The translations under genes and the position numbers were made by a program. A stretch of 64,000 nt of DNA from UBA4732 sp963823075 (GTDB lineage: Bacteria; Planctomycetota; Planctomycetia; Gemmatales; Gemmataceae). The stretch is taken from the NCBI GenBank assembly GCA_963823075.1, contig CAWGKE010000001.1, positions 310,001-374,000 of the forward strand. Direction: 5' to 3'. Position 1 is the first letter of the stretch; every line of letters begins with the position of its first letter. The notes beneath the pieces are model-generated. The model saw nothing but the letters and a program-made list of their open reading frames with translations, was not told the origin of the DNA and searched no databases. Positions 46,093-54,582 of the stretch are shown here, piece after piece.

Positions 46093-46120
46093 TTGACGAG
46101 TCGGGGGAACCCCTTATGAT
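46093..46120 (+). promoter_or_regulatory. sigma-70 type promoter for rplM-rpsI
   Basis: TTGACG (46093-46098), a 16-base spacer and TATGAT (46115-46120) lie about 40 bases before the rplM start, in the gap between glgP and rplM. Confidence 0.65.
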
Positions 46121-46161
46121 AATTCTTTCCGCATGAGGTTTCCTTGAGAGATGAAGTCGTC

Positions 46162-46596
46162 ATGACCACATTTATGGCGAAAGCGAATCAGGTGGAGCAG
46201 CGCTGGTTCGTGATTGACGCGACCGATCAGGTGGTCGGCCGGTTGGCCGTCCAGATCGCGACCATCCTGCGCGGCAAGCACCGCCCCGTATACACGCCGC
46301 ACATCGACACGGGCGAGTACGTCGTCGTCGTCAACGCCTCGAAGATGCGCTTCACGGGGACGAAGCTGCAGACGAAGACGTACCACTGGTACACGCGCTA
46401 TCCGGGCGGCCAGAAGACGGCGACGGCCCGCGACTGGATGGAAACGCACCCCGAGCGCATCCTGGAAGCGGCGGTGCGGCGCATGGTGCCGCGCACCAAA
46501 CTCGGCCGGAAGCAGATGGCCAAACTCAAGATCTACGGCGGCCCGACGCACCAGCATCAGGCGCAGCGGCCCCAGGAATTCAAACCGGCGTCCTGA
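46162..46596 (+). CDS. rplM: 50S ribosomal protein L13
   Basis: 144 residues with the L13 pattern: QRWFVIDATDQVVGRLAVQIATILRGKHRP, VVVVNASKMRFTGTKLQTKTYHWYTRYPGG, ILEAAVRRMVPRTKLGRKQMAKLKIYGGPTHQHQAQ. I chose ATG 46162 (MTTFMAKANQVEQRW); a TTG further upstream is less likely. It binds 23S rRNA early in 50S assembly. The order rplM-rpsI, 17 bases apart, is the classic operon. Confidence 0.96.
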   Translation: MTTFMAKANQVEQRWFVIDATDQVVGRLAVQIATILRGKHRPVYTPHIDTGEYVVVVNASKMRFTGTKLQTKTYHWYTRYPGGQKTATARDWMETHPERILEAAVRRMVPRTKLGRKQMAKLKIYGGPTHQHQAQRPQEFKPAS

Positions 46597-46613
46597 CCAG
46601 GGAGAGACAGACC

Positions 46614-47066
46614 GTGGCCGAATCGAAAGCCAAGCCCACCCAGTACCTCGGCACCGGCCGGCGCAAGACTTCCGTGGCCCGCGTCCGCCTGGCGGAGGGG
46701 ACGGGCCAGATCCGCATCAACGGCCGGACGCTGGAAGACTTCTTCACCGAGCACAAGGACCGCAACGCCGTGATCGGCCCGCTGCAGGTGACGGAGATGC
46801 GCAACCGCATCGACCTGACGGCCAGCGTGAACGGCGGCGGCATCACCGGCCAGGCCGGGGCCGTCTGCCAGGGCGTGGCCCGCGCGCTCAAGACGATGTT
46901 CGGCCCGACCAGCGCAGGCCCGGAAACCGACGGAGAGAGCAGCGAGAGCGCGATGGCCAAGAAGCTCCGCGACTCCGGCTTCCTCACCCGCGACGGCCGC
47001 ATGAAGGAACGGAAGAAGTACGGCCGCAAGGGCGCCCGCAAGAGCTTCCAGTTCTCGAAGCGATAA
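46614..47066 (+). CDS. rpsI: 30S ribosomal protein S9
   Basis: 150 residues starting at GTG 46614 behind GGGAGAG. S9 motifs: YLGTGRRKTSVARVRLAEGTGQIRINGR, DLTASVNGGGITGQAGAVCQGVARAL, and the basic C-terminus LTRDGRMKERKKYGRKGARKSFQFSKR that reaches the P-site tRNA. A short acidic insert (GPETDGESSESA) replaces the usual shorter loop before the last helix. A strong hairpin follows at 47089. Confidence 0.96.
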   Translation: MAESKAKPTQYLGTGRRKTSVARVRLAEGTGQIRINGRTLEDFFTEHKDRNAVIGPLQVTEMRNRIDLTASVNGGGITGQAGAVCQGVARALKTMFGPTSAGPETDGESSESAMAKKLRDSGFLTRDGRMKERKKYGRKGARKSFQFSKR

Positions 47067-47088
47067 TCGGCGAATCGACCCGATTCTC

Positions 47089-47130
47089 ACAGGCCCACGA
47101 TCCCGCAGTTGGCGGGAACGTGGGCCTGTA
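47089..47130 (+). terminator. probable terminator of the rplM-rpsI operon
   Basis: ACAGGCCCACG plus CCCGC pair with GCGGG plus CGTGGGCCTGT across a four-base loop, followed by ATTGATTTGTATT. It lies 22 bases after the rpsI stop codon. Confidence 0.75.
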
Positions 47131-47282
47131 TTGATTTGTATTGGCGCCTTTTTGTCCCTTATGGCCAGTCCTCGCGCACCTGGCGTTCCCCCCGTTCAGC
47201 ACGGCCTGCCAAAATGACGGCCCGATTGGTATTCAGCCGGAAAACTCCGCCCATTTGACCTATCAGCGGGCCTGAATGCCTG

Positions 47283-47298
47283 CGGCACGCTATCTGCA
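47283..47298 (+). promoter_or_regulatory. candidate sigma-54 (RpoN) promoter
   Basis: CGGCACGctatcTGCA matches the TGGCACG-N4-TTGCA consensus with GG at 47284-47285 and GC at 47296-47297, exactly ten bases between them. Two consensus positions differ (T to C in both). It lies about 115 bases before the Gly-rich protein gene; no clear sigma-70 promoter is visible there. Confidence 0.45.
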
Positions 47299-47410
47299 CT
47301 ACCCACCCTTGAAAAGAGACCAGGCGAAGGCGACGCCGCCGCGCCTCATTCACCGAGACCCACCACGAAGCCGGCCCGTGCACCTGCGGCCGGCCAAGGA
47401 GACATTTGCT

Positions 47411-48199
47411 ATGTTCGGTCAAAGTTTTTCGCTTCCCAAGATCATCCTTGGGACAGTCATCGCCCTAACGCTAACCGCGGCCCCGGCCCTGGCGGCTGGA
47501 CATGGGGGTGGCCATGCTGGCGGCGGCCACGCAGGCGGTGGTCATGCCGGCGGCGGTCATGCCGGCGGCGGCTACCACGGCGGCGGCGGCTATCATGGAG
47601 GCGGCGGCTACCACGGCGGCTATGCCGGCAGCGGCTACCGTGGCGGCGCCTACCGGGGCGGCTATGCCGGCGGCTACCGCGGCGGGAACTACGGCTACCG
47701 CGGCGGGAACTACGGCTACCGCGGCGGCTACTACGGTGGCCGCGGCTACTACGGGGGGTACGGCCTTGGGGGGCTGGGGCTTGGGCTTGGCTACTACGGG
47801 CTGGGACTCGGCGGATATTCGGGCTATGACAACTCGTACTACGACAACTACTACACGCCGCCGGTGGTGGACTACTCGCCGTCCACCTACTACGTGACGC
47901 CGCCCGCGGCAACCGTCGTGATCCCGGACACGGCGGACTATTACACGCCGGCCCCCGTGGACAACAGCGCCCACGTCGATGTAATGGTTCCGTCGCCGGA
48001 CGCCCAGGTTCTCTTCAACGGCAGCCCGACGCGGCAGACGGGGACCGACCGTGCGTTCGTCTCCCCGCCGCTGACGCCGGGCCAGACGTACCACTACACC
48101 ATCGAAGCGCGCTGGAATGAGGGCGGGCGGATGGTCGATGAGACGCGCACCGTGGCGGTGACCGCCGGACAGACGGCGACGGCGGATTTCACGCACTAA
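47411..48199 (+). CDS. secreted Gly/Tyr/His-rich protein with TIGR03000 domain
   Basis: A 262-residue exported protein. The signal peptide (SLPKIILGTVIALTLTAAPALA) leads into a low-complexity region of about 110 residues: repeats of GGGHA, then YHGGGG, then YRGGNYG and YGG units. A Tyr/Pro-rich middle (SYYDNYYTPPVVDYSPSTYY in parts) leads to a C-terminal beta domain (VDVMVPSPDAQVLFNGSPTRQTGTDRAF to YTIEARWNEGGRMVDETRTVAVTAG) that fits TIGR03000, a planctomycete-specific domain. AAGGAG lies before ATG 47411. The Gly/Tyr/His array resembles structural or metal-binding surface proteins; a role in the cell surface is my inference. Confidence 0.82.
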   Translation: MFGQSFSLPKIILGTVIALTLTAAPALAAGHGGGHAGGGHAGGGHAGGGHAGGGYHGGGGYHGGGGYHGGYAGSGYRGGAYRGGYAGGYRGGNYGYRGGNYGYRGGYYGGRGYYGGYGLGGLGLGLGYYGLGLGGYSGYDNSYYDNYYTPPVVDYSPSTYYVTPPAATVVIPDTADYYTPAPVDNSAHVDVMVPSPDAQVLFNGSPTRQTGTDRAFVSPPLTPGQTYHYTIEARWNEGGRMVDETRTVAVTAGQTATADFTH

Positions 48200-48239
48200 C
48201 CGTTTCATCCGGGCGGCAGCCCCCCAGCAGCCCGGTTCG

Positions 48240-48274
48240 GCCCCCGGCGACGCCCGCGTCACCGGGGGCTTTTT
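48240..48274 (+). terminator. intrinsic terminator after the Gly-rich protein gene
   Basis: GCCCCCGGCGACG and GCGTCACCGGGGGC form a stem around CCC, followed at once by TTTTT (48270-48274). It lies 41 bases after the stop codon. It is the cleanest intrinsic terminator in the window. Confidence 0.88.
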
Positions 48275-48289
48275 CGTCGGCAGGCATCT

Positions 48290-48607
48290 TCACATCACGC
48301 GGTCATACGCCCACGGGTAGCGCTTGCCGGCCCCGAATTCCTTGTACTCCGCATCAATCGCTTGATGGATCGTCTCCGGGTTGAACGCCGTGTTGAGGTT
48401 CTGGAGCAGCGGCACGACATCGGCGTCGAGGTAGCCGACGCCGCGCACCTCGAAGTAATCGTGGTTGACGTCGATGACGTGCAAATGGTCTTTCCAGACG
48501 CGCACCCAGCGCAGCGTCCGCAGCTCGTTGCGCGTGCGCTTCAGGAACTCCAGGGCCGCCGGCAGTCCGCCTTGGGCGTAGTCGTGGGTGGCTCGTGGTG
48601 TGGTCAT
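48290..48607 (-). CDS. small protein of unknown function downstream of the oxidoreductase genes
   Basis: 105 residues (MTTPRATHDYAQGGLPAALEFLKRTRNELRTLRWVRVWKDHLHVIDVNHDYFEV and GYLDADVVPLLQNLNTAF). No signal peptide, membrane helix or known motif. ATG 48607 starts just where the flanking repeat ends; an alternative start at 48628 lies in the repeat. It follows the oxidoreductase genes on the same strand, with a 90-base repeat between, so a shared transcript is possible but not certain. Confidence 0.5.
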   Translation of the reverse strand: MTTPRATHDYAQGGLPAALEFLKRTRNELRTLRWVRVWKDHLHVIDVNHDYFEVRGVGYLDADVVPLLQNLNTAFNPETIHQAIDAEYKEFGAGKRYPWAYDRVM

Positions 48608-48613
48608 GATGAG

Positions 48614-48692
48614 GTGACACGGTGACACGGTGACAACGTGACAAGGTGAACCCGCTGTTCACCTTGTCACGTTGTCACCGTGTCACCGTGTC
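48614..48692. repeat. inverted repeat of GTGACACG / GTGACAAG units
   Basis: Units GTGACACGGTGACACGGTGACAACGTGACAAG (in overlapping blocks) at 48614-48648 face their complement at 48657-48692 around CCCGCT. It has the same plan as the AAGGATGAA and GATGAACG repeats: tandem 8-9 base units folded on themselves. Confidence 0.85.
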
Positions 48693-48697
48693 ATGGG

Positions 48698-50354
48698 TTA
48701 TCGGATTCCCGCCAACTCCTGCAACAACCGCCAGTTCTCCAGCCGGTCCTGCTTGGCGTACAGCAGCGTCTCCGACGGGTTGCCGTCCGCGTCGAAGTGC
48801 TTGGCGAAGCGGCCCTCGCTGCGGGCGAAGTCGATAAACGTCACCTCTTCCTTCGTCTTGGGGTTGACATACCAGTCGTCCTTCACCGCCGGGTTGCCCT
48901 GCAACGACAACCGCTCCTTCACCCGGTCGCCCTTGCGCGGGTCGTGGATCAGAAGCGGGAACGCCCGCGCGTCCACCGCCAGCCGCGCCTGCTCGCCGGC
49001 CATGTTGTCGCCGACGCCGTGCTCCGGCTGGCAGGTCGTGTAGCACACCACCACCGCCGGCCCGTCGAATTCCAGCGCCCCCAGCACCGACTTGTAGAAG
49101 TGGTTGATGTGGGCGCACGTCGTCTGGGCCACGAAGGTCCGCGGGTGCATCATGGCGATCTGGGCGATCTCCTTTCTCCGTTCTTGTTTGCCGGACACCG
49201 TCTTGCCATGCACCGACATTTTCGTGTTCTGTCCGGTGTAGCTCGCCGTGGACGCCTGCCCGCCCGTGTTCGAGTAGACCTGCGTGTCCAGCACGAACAC
49301 CTTGATGTTCATGCCGCTGGCCAGCAGCCGCGACAGCGCCTGGAAGCCGATGTCGAACATCGCGCCGTCGCCGCCGATGCACCAGATCGGCTTGTCCTGC
49401 CAACCCATCTGGTCCCAGCGCAGCCGCACGCCGATGGCGTCGGCCGGCGCGTTCTCGAACAGCGAGTTGGTCCACGGCACCAGGTACGGATTATACGGAT
49501 AGGTGGACGTGTACACGGTGTTGCAGCCGGTGGCGGCGACGAGGCCCCACTGGTCGCCGTACTTCGAGCCGGTCGCGGCGCACATCATCCGCAGCGCCGT
49601 CCCCTCGCCGCAGCCGGCGCAGGAGCCGGCCCCGCCGACGTAAATGTGCGTCTGCTCCTTGAGCATCATGTCGATCAGCAGGCTGTCGCTGATGTACTTG
49701 GAGTTGGACGGGCCGATGCTCTTGAAATAGCGGTGCGACTTGCGCGACCGCAGCATCACGTCGTCGGTCTTCTCGATCATCTTGAGGGCGAGGTCGTCGC
49801 AGACCGTGACGCACTCGGCGCAGCCCTTGCACTTCGACGGGTCGATGATGATCTGGAACATCCCGCCGACGCCCTGTTTCTTCTTGCCGGCGTCGTAGTA
49901 CTTTTTCGTCTTCGACCACTGGGCGGCGTACATCGCCCGATCCGGCTCCGGGAATGGCCTTGAGCTTCTCCTCCAGCTCGGTTTCGGACAGCACCTTGCC
50001 GAGGATGGCGGTGTCGGGGCACTCGGTGACGCAGTCCATGCAGCCGGTGCAGTTCTCGGTGATGTACTCGGGGATTTCCGGGGAGATGTTGCTGAAGTCG
50101 CGCAGCGTGGCGGTGCCGGCCGGGATGAGCGACCGGGCGGTGGTGAGGTCGGCCGGCAGGTCGCGTTCGCCCCAGCCTTCCTCGTAGCCGCGAATGATGC
50201 GCTCGTTGAAGTCGTGTACGTCCAGCACCGGCAGGCTGACCATCTTGTAGCCGCCGTCGATGAGGGTGCCGTAGGAGTTATTGTTGAACGGGTCGCGCTC
50301 GTTGGCCTCGTTCATTGAGGGTCTGGTCGCGCCGTTGGTCGTTGCGGTCGTCAT
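48698..50354 (-). CDS. 2-oxoacid (pyruvate):ferredoxin oxidoreductase, fused ferredoxin and TPP-binding (delta-beta) subunit, frame broken
   Basis: With the next gene it oxidises a 2-oxoacid to acyl-CoA and passes electrons to ferredoxin. The N-terminal part from ATG 50354 carries a delta-type ferredoxin domain with the clusters CTGCMDCVTECPD and CKGCAECVTVCDD. The beta part has CAGCGEGTALRMM (proximal cluster), the TPP motif GGDGAMFDIGFQALSR and VYSNTGGQAS. Between the two clusters the frame shifts near 49950: KAIP must continue as EPDRAMYAAQWSKTKKYYDAGKK, most simply by removing one G. Repaired length is about 551 residues. The motif set fits pyruvate more than 2-oxoglutarate, but that is not certain. 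Confidence 0.88.
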
Positions 50355-50389
50355 GGCTGGCTCCGATTGTGCGTTTCATGGAGTGCGCC

Positions 50390-50449
50390 GTTTAGCCGCT
50401 CTTCGCAGAAGAGCGCGGAGAAGCGCTCTTCTGCGAAGAGCGGCTAAAC
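50390..50449. repeat. GTTTAGCCGC palindrome, two-arm form, copy 2
   Basis: Arms 50390-50416 and 50423-50449 are inverted copies with the same inner hairpin TCTTCGCAGAAGA as at 23072-23136. It lies between the two oxidoreductase genes, within what should be one operon. Confidence 0.88.
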
Positions 50450-50458
50450 GGGTGGTAT

Positions 50459-52447
50459 TCACGCGCCGATCACCGCCGCCGGGATCTCCTTCATCTCGCT
50501 GTAACCCCGCCGCACGCAGGTCACGTTGTCCTTGACCACCTGCTCGCCCTGCTTGCCGAAATACTTGCGCAGCGCCTTTTCCACGCCGGCGAACACCTGC
50601 TCGTCGGTCATGTCGCTTTCCCGGGCGTACGGCGTCAGCCGCAGGAACGCACCCAGCAGCACGATGCCCTGCATCCGCATCTGGAGGTCGGCCCGCGTCG
50701 CCACCTCGCGCGCGATCTTCACCATGTCGGCGTAGCAGACGCGCACTTGGCGGTCGCGGATGATCTTCTGCACCGCCGCCGGGATGCGCTTCCACACCTC
50801 GGCCGGCTCGGCGTACGCCGACTGCATGAAGATGACCCCCTTGGGTTGCAGGCCGCTCAGCGTGTGCGGGTCGAGGATTGCCGTCGTGTCGTTGATGCAC
50901 AGCAGGTCCACGTGCTCCAGCTCGCTGTGCATCATGATGTGCGAGTCGGCGATCGTCAGATAGTACGTCGTCGGCAGGCCCTTCTTCTCCGAGCCGTACT
51001 TGGGGTACGCCTGCACGTCCTTGCCGAAGACGTTGCCGCCGATGGTGGCGATGATCTTGTTGGTCGTCACCGAGCCGAAGCCGCCGACCGAGTGGCCGCG
51101 CATCGAGAAGCCGCCCTTAGGCCGCAGGTCCGGGTCCTCCGTCCGCTTCAGCGCCAGCGCGTGGTCGATGCCGACGCAGAAGAAATCCTGGCCGTTCGGC
51201 TTCATCATGTTGTGGAAGGCGGCGATCACGTCGCCCGGCCGCACGTCGCGGCTGCCCAGGCCGGCCGCCGCGCTGTGGATGCGCGGCACGCGGTCGATCT
51301 TCGCCTGGCCGTTCTGGCCGGTCATGGCGTCGCAGAACGCCGCCTTGATCTCGCGCGTCAGGTGGTTGCCCGTCGTCGATAGCGGATCGTCCATGCGCTC
51401 GAAGATCGTGAACGCCTTGCAGTCCTGCAGCGCCTCGACGATCTGCCGGGCCGGGAACGGCCGGAACACGAACACCGTCAGCACGCCGGCCTTGATTCCC
51501 TTGCCGCGCAGGTAGTCCACCGTCGCCTTGGCCGTCTCCATGTAGCAGCCCATGCCGATCAGGACGTACTCGGCGTCCTCGCAGCGGTACGGCTCGACGA
51601 AGCCGTACTTGCGGCCGGTCTTCAGCGCGAACAGCTCGAACGCTTCTTCCAGGGCCGGCTCGACGCGATCGTAGTACCAGCGCTGGGCGATCTTGCCCTT
51701 CATGTAGGAGTCCTGGTTCTGGACCACGCCGGACATCATCGGGTTGGCCGTGTCCATCAAGTTGACCAGCTTCTCTTTCGGATCGCCAATGTACTCTTTC
51801 ATGAAGGCCGGCTCGGGCAACAGGGCCGTTTCGACGGTGTGCGTGGTGAGGAAGCCGTCCTGGACGCTGAAGAACGGCGTCTGCGTGGCCTCGGCGGCGC
51901 GGCGTGCGATGAGGCAGAAGTCGCCGGCCTCCTGGGCGTTGCGGGCGACGATCATGCCCCACCCGACGTCGGCTACCGACATGATGTCGTCGTGGCCGGC
52001 GTGGACGTTGAGGCCCTGGCTGGTCAGGGCGCGGGCGCCGATGTTCATCAGCACCGGCAGCCGCTTGCCGGAAATGGTGTAAAGGACCTCCTTCATGAGG
52101 ACGAGGCCCTGGCCGGAGGTGAAGTTGGTGACGCGGCCGCCGGCGACGGCGAAGCCCTCGCAGACGGTGGCGGCGGAGTGCTCGCTTTCCGGCTCGAAGA
52201 ACACCAGCGGGTCGCCCCAGAGGTTCTTGCCGCCGTTCATGACGGCGGCGTTGAAGCCGCCGCCCATCGTGGTCGAGCTGGTGATCGGATAGGCGCCCGC
52301 GGCCTGGGCCACCTGGATCTCGACGTGTACGACGGCCTCCGCGCCGTCGCAGGTCGTGGGAATGCCGGGATATTCGTACTTGGTTTCCGCCGCTTCACGA
52401 ACCGGTTCCGGCGTCCTTGGGGGGGCTTGTGCGATCACACTGCTCAT
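50459..52447 (-). CDS. 2-oxoacid (pyruvate):ferredoxin oxidoreductase, fused alpha-gamma subunit
   Basis: 662 residues from ATG 52447. The first two-thirds is the alpha (pyrimidine-binding and CoA-binding) part: GAEAVVHVEIQVAQAAGAYPITSSTTMG, PESEHSAATVCEGFAVAGGRVTNFTSGQG, LNVHAGHDDIMSVADVGWGM, then KATVDYLRGKGIKAGVLTVFVFRPFP. The last third is the gamma part, starting at FSMRGHSVGGFGSVTTNKIIATIGG and ending near YSEMKEIPAAVIG. In four-subunit enzymes these are separate chains, and in NifJ-type enzymes all are joined; here they form two fused pairs. The frame is intact. The next gene on the strand carries delta and beta. Confidence 0.88.
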   Translation of the reverse strand: MSSVIAQAPPRTPEPVREAAETKYEYPGIPTTCDGAEAVVHVEIQVAQAAGAYPITSSTTMGGGFNAAVMNGGKNLWGDPLVFFEPESEHSAATVCEGFAVAGGRVTNFTSGQGLVLMKEVLYTISGKRLPVLMNIGARALTSQGLNVHAGHDDIMSVADVGWGMIVARNAQEAGDFCLIARRAAEATQTPFFSVQDGFLTTHTVETALLPEPAFMKEYIGDPKEKLVNLMDTANPMMSGVVQNQDSYMKGKIAQRWYYDRVEPALEEAFELFALKTGRKYGFVEPYRCEDAEYVLIGMGCYMETAKATVDYLRGKGIKAGVLTVFVFRPFPARQIVEALQDCKAFTIFERMDDPLSTTGNHLTREIKAAFCDAMTGQNGQAKIDRVPRIHSAAAGLGSRDVRPGDVIAAFHNMMKPNGQDFFCVGIDHALALKRTEDPDLRPKGGFSMRGHSVGGFGSVTTNKIIATIGGNVFGKDVQAYPKYGSEKKGLPTTYYLTIADSHIMMHSELEHVDLLCINDTTAILDPHTLSGLQPKGVIFMQSAYAEPAEVWKRIPAAVQKIIRDRQVRVCYADMVKIAREVATRADLQMRMQGIVLLGAFLRLTPYARESDMTDEQVFAGVEKALRKYFGKQGEQVVKDNVTCVRRGYSEMKEIPAAVIGA

Positions 52448-52673
52448 GTCGGCGTGCCTTTCCGTCCGCGCAGTCCGGCACCCGGTCCTGCGCGGGCCTT
52501 GCGACCAGGATGAGAAAGCGAAGGGGCGATGCGCCCGCCGGTCACTCCGGCCCGGACGCATTGCGGGATCGATCTTGATTGCGACAATTTGATTGTACCC
52601 CGTCGGGCCGTCGCAGCAAGCAGTTTCACGGCGAGCCGAGTCGCATTATCCTGCCGACCCGGCTCGCCAGGGG

Positions 52674-53069
52674 TTAGGCTCCAGAGCGCCGGAACACCAG
52701 GGAGAGATATTTCGGGTCGTCGGGGGTGGGAAAACTCTTCAGCCGCTGCGTGGTCCCCGGCTCGGTGGGGCACCAGCGCAGCTGGTCGCCGTCCAGGTCG
52801 TAGACGCACAGCGCCACCTTGGCGCGGTGCTTGCCCGGCCCCTCGTCGATGCGCATGTCCATGGCCCGCGGGGCCCGGCTGGGGTCGAGCCAGAACGCTC
52901 CCATGTACACCTCGCCGCCCTTGTAGCGGAAGGTGAAGAGTCGGCCGGCCACCAGCAGTTCGGCCTCGCGCCGGCCGGCCGTGGAAACCCAGGTCCCTTG
53001 CAGCCGTTGCAGGTCGGTGTGCAGGGTCGATTCCGCCTCCGCAATGTGCGGAAGAACGTGCGTCGCCAT
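52674..53069 (-). CDS. TIGR03067-type protein
   Basis: 131 residues with the TIGR03067 pattern: DLQRLQGTWVSTAGRREAELLVAGRLFTFRYKGGEVYMGAFWLDPSRAP, MDMRIDEGPGKHRAKVALCVYDLDGDQLRWC and PKYLSLVFRR. The domain is nearly confined to planctomycetes and some acidobacteria and has no known function; it looks like a small lipocalin-like beta barrel. Unlike many members it has no signal peptide. GGAGG lies before ATG 53069. Confidence 0.8.
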   Translation of the reverse strand: MATHVLPHIAEAESTLHTDLQRLQGTWVSTAGRREAELLVAGRLFTFRYKGGEVYMGAFWLDPSRAPRAMDMRIDEGPGKHRAKVALCVYDLDGDQLRWCPTEPGTTQRLKSFPTPDDPKYLSLVFRRSGA

Positions 53070-53311
53070 TCTCGGTGCCTCCGCGTCGGCGGCCGCCCAT
53101 GGGCGGGCCGCCCAAGGAGAGTTGGCGCCGGCTGGGCGCCCGGTGCGTCCAGTCCAGCCGCGGCAAAGCAACCGGATTATCCTCTCGCGCGGTCGGCCGC
53201 AAGTAGGTACTTCACGGAATTTCGTCGCCTGGCCGCGTCGGCGCCCATCGTCTACACCAACGGCAGCGATGTGCCCGCGCCTTCTTTCGTCGGAATTCGG
53301 GAGACGACTTC

Positions 53312-54373
53312 ATGCCGAAAACGCCTCTTCGCGTCGGCCTGTTCGGGGCCGGCGGCAATACGCGGAGTAAACACATCCCCGGACTCCGCGCTTTGTCCGG
53401 CGTGGAAATCACGGCCGTTTGCAACCGCCGGCCCGAGTCCACGGCCGCGGCCGCGCGTGAGTTCGGCATCCCGCGCACCTTCGAGCGCTGGCAAGACCTC
53501 GTCGCCGACCCGGAGGTCGATGCGGTGGTGATCGGCGCCTGGCCGTACATCCATTGCCCCGTCACGGTGGCAGCGCTGGAAGCGGGCAAGCACGTCCTCA
53601 CCGAAGCCCGCATGGCGTGCAACGCCGCCGAGGCCCGCCTCATGCTGGCCGCATCGCAGCGACATCCGAACCTCGTGGCCCAAATCGTGCCCAGCCCCTA
53701 TGGCCTCAAGGGCGACGCGGTGATGCGCGACCTCATCGCGTCCCGCTGGCTCGGCGAGCTGCGCGAGGTGCGCGTCGTCGGCCTCGGCGGAGCGCTGGCC
53801 GACCCGGCCGCGCCGCTGTCGTGGCGCCAGGACGCCGTGCTGTCCGGCGTGAACATGCTCTCGCTGGGCATCGTGCAGGAGACGCTGATGCGCTGGGCGC
53901 CGCGGCCGGTGCGCGTGGCGGCCCAGGCCCACGCCTTCATCCCGACGCGCATCGACCCCGACAGCGGCGTCCGCCGGGCCGTCGAGACGCCGGACAGCGT
54001 TCAGGTGCTGGCCGTGCTGGACGGCGGCGCGCGGGCGGTGTACCAGTTCAGCGGCGTGGCACCGTTCGGACAGGACATGAGCATCGGGCTGTACGGGTCG
54101 GCCGGCGTCCTGCATTACGACCTTGCGACCGACTGCATCACCGGGGCGTCCTCATCGTCTCCGACGTTAAAAGAGGTCCCGATTCCCGCCGAGAAGGCGG
54201 ACGGCTGGCGCGTCGAAGCCGATTTCGCGGCGTCGATCCGCGAGGGGTCCCCGGTGCAGCTGACGCACTTCGCAACCGGCGTCGCCTACATGGAGTTCAC
54301 GGAGGCCGTGGCGGTCAGCGCGCAAAAGGGCGAGGTCGTGGAAATGCCGGATAGCGGCGAGCGGCCGGCGTGA
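53312..54373 (+). CDS. Gfo/Idh/MocA family oxidoreductase (cytoplasmic)
   Basis: 353 residues: Rossmann start RVGLFGAGGNTRSKHIPGL, VEITAVCNRRPES, DPEVDAVVIGAWPYIHCPVTVAALEAGKHVLTEARMACN, and the alpha/beta substrate domain. In most members the catalytic site reads EKP; here it is EAR, so the usual Lys is missing, as in a sub-group I associate with planctomycetes. The substrate (a sugar or inositol in the family) is unknown. GGGAGACG precedes ATG 53312. It heads a same-strand run with the small basic protein and a second, exported family member. Confidence 0.85.
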   Translation: MPKTPLRVGLFGAGGNTRSKHIPGLRALSGVEITAVCNRRPESTAAAAREFGIPRTFERWQDLVADPEVDAVVIGAWPYIHCPVTVAALEAGKHVLTEARMACNAAEARLMLAASQRHPNLVAQIVPSPYGLKGDAVMRDLIASRWLGELREVRVVGLGGALADPAAPLSWRQDAVLSGVNMLSLGIVQETLMRWAPRPVRVAAQAHAFIPTRIDPDSGVRRAVETPDSVQVLAVLDGGARAVYQFSGVAPFGQDMSIGLYGSAGVLHYDLATDCITGASSSSPTLKEVPIPAEKADGWRVEADFAASIREGSPVQLTHFATGVAYMEFTEAVAVSAQKGEVVEMPDSGERPA

Positions 54374-54450
54374 GCCGTTGGTCCTCCCTTGCCAACGATC
54401 CCCTTGTCAGCGATGATGGCCGTTCGCCCATCCCGAGGAGCGAGGAAACC

Positions 54451-54555
54451 ATGTCCACGCCGAACACCCGCAAGACCGCTCGCAAGCGCCGCCGCATCCG
54501 CAACAAACGGCTGCGCCACCTCAAGCGGACAAGAAGGGGCTGGAAAATCCACTAA
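54451..54555 (+). CDS. 34-residue highly basic protein
   Basis: MSTPNTRKTARKRRRIRNKR followed by a short Arg/Lys/His-rich end (HLKRTRRGWKIH). More than half of the residues are Arg or Lys. GAGGAA lies 4 bases before ATG 54451, and the gene sits neatly between two others on the strand with its own ribosome site. The composition recalls ribosomal L34 or the AURKAIP1/COX24-like basic peptide, but it matches neither clearly. It may bind RNA. Confidence 0.55.
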   Translation: MSTPNTRKTARKRRRIRNKRLRHLKRTRRGWKIH

Positions 54556-54582
54556 ACCGCAACCCGATAAGGACCCACCACG

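Noticed and set aside
48614..48692. Possible CRISPR-like array
   Set aside because: Units are 8-9 bases, have no spacers, and fold on themselves; there are no cas genes.
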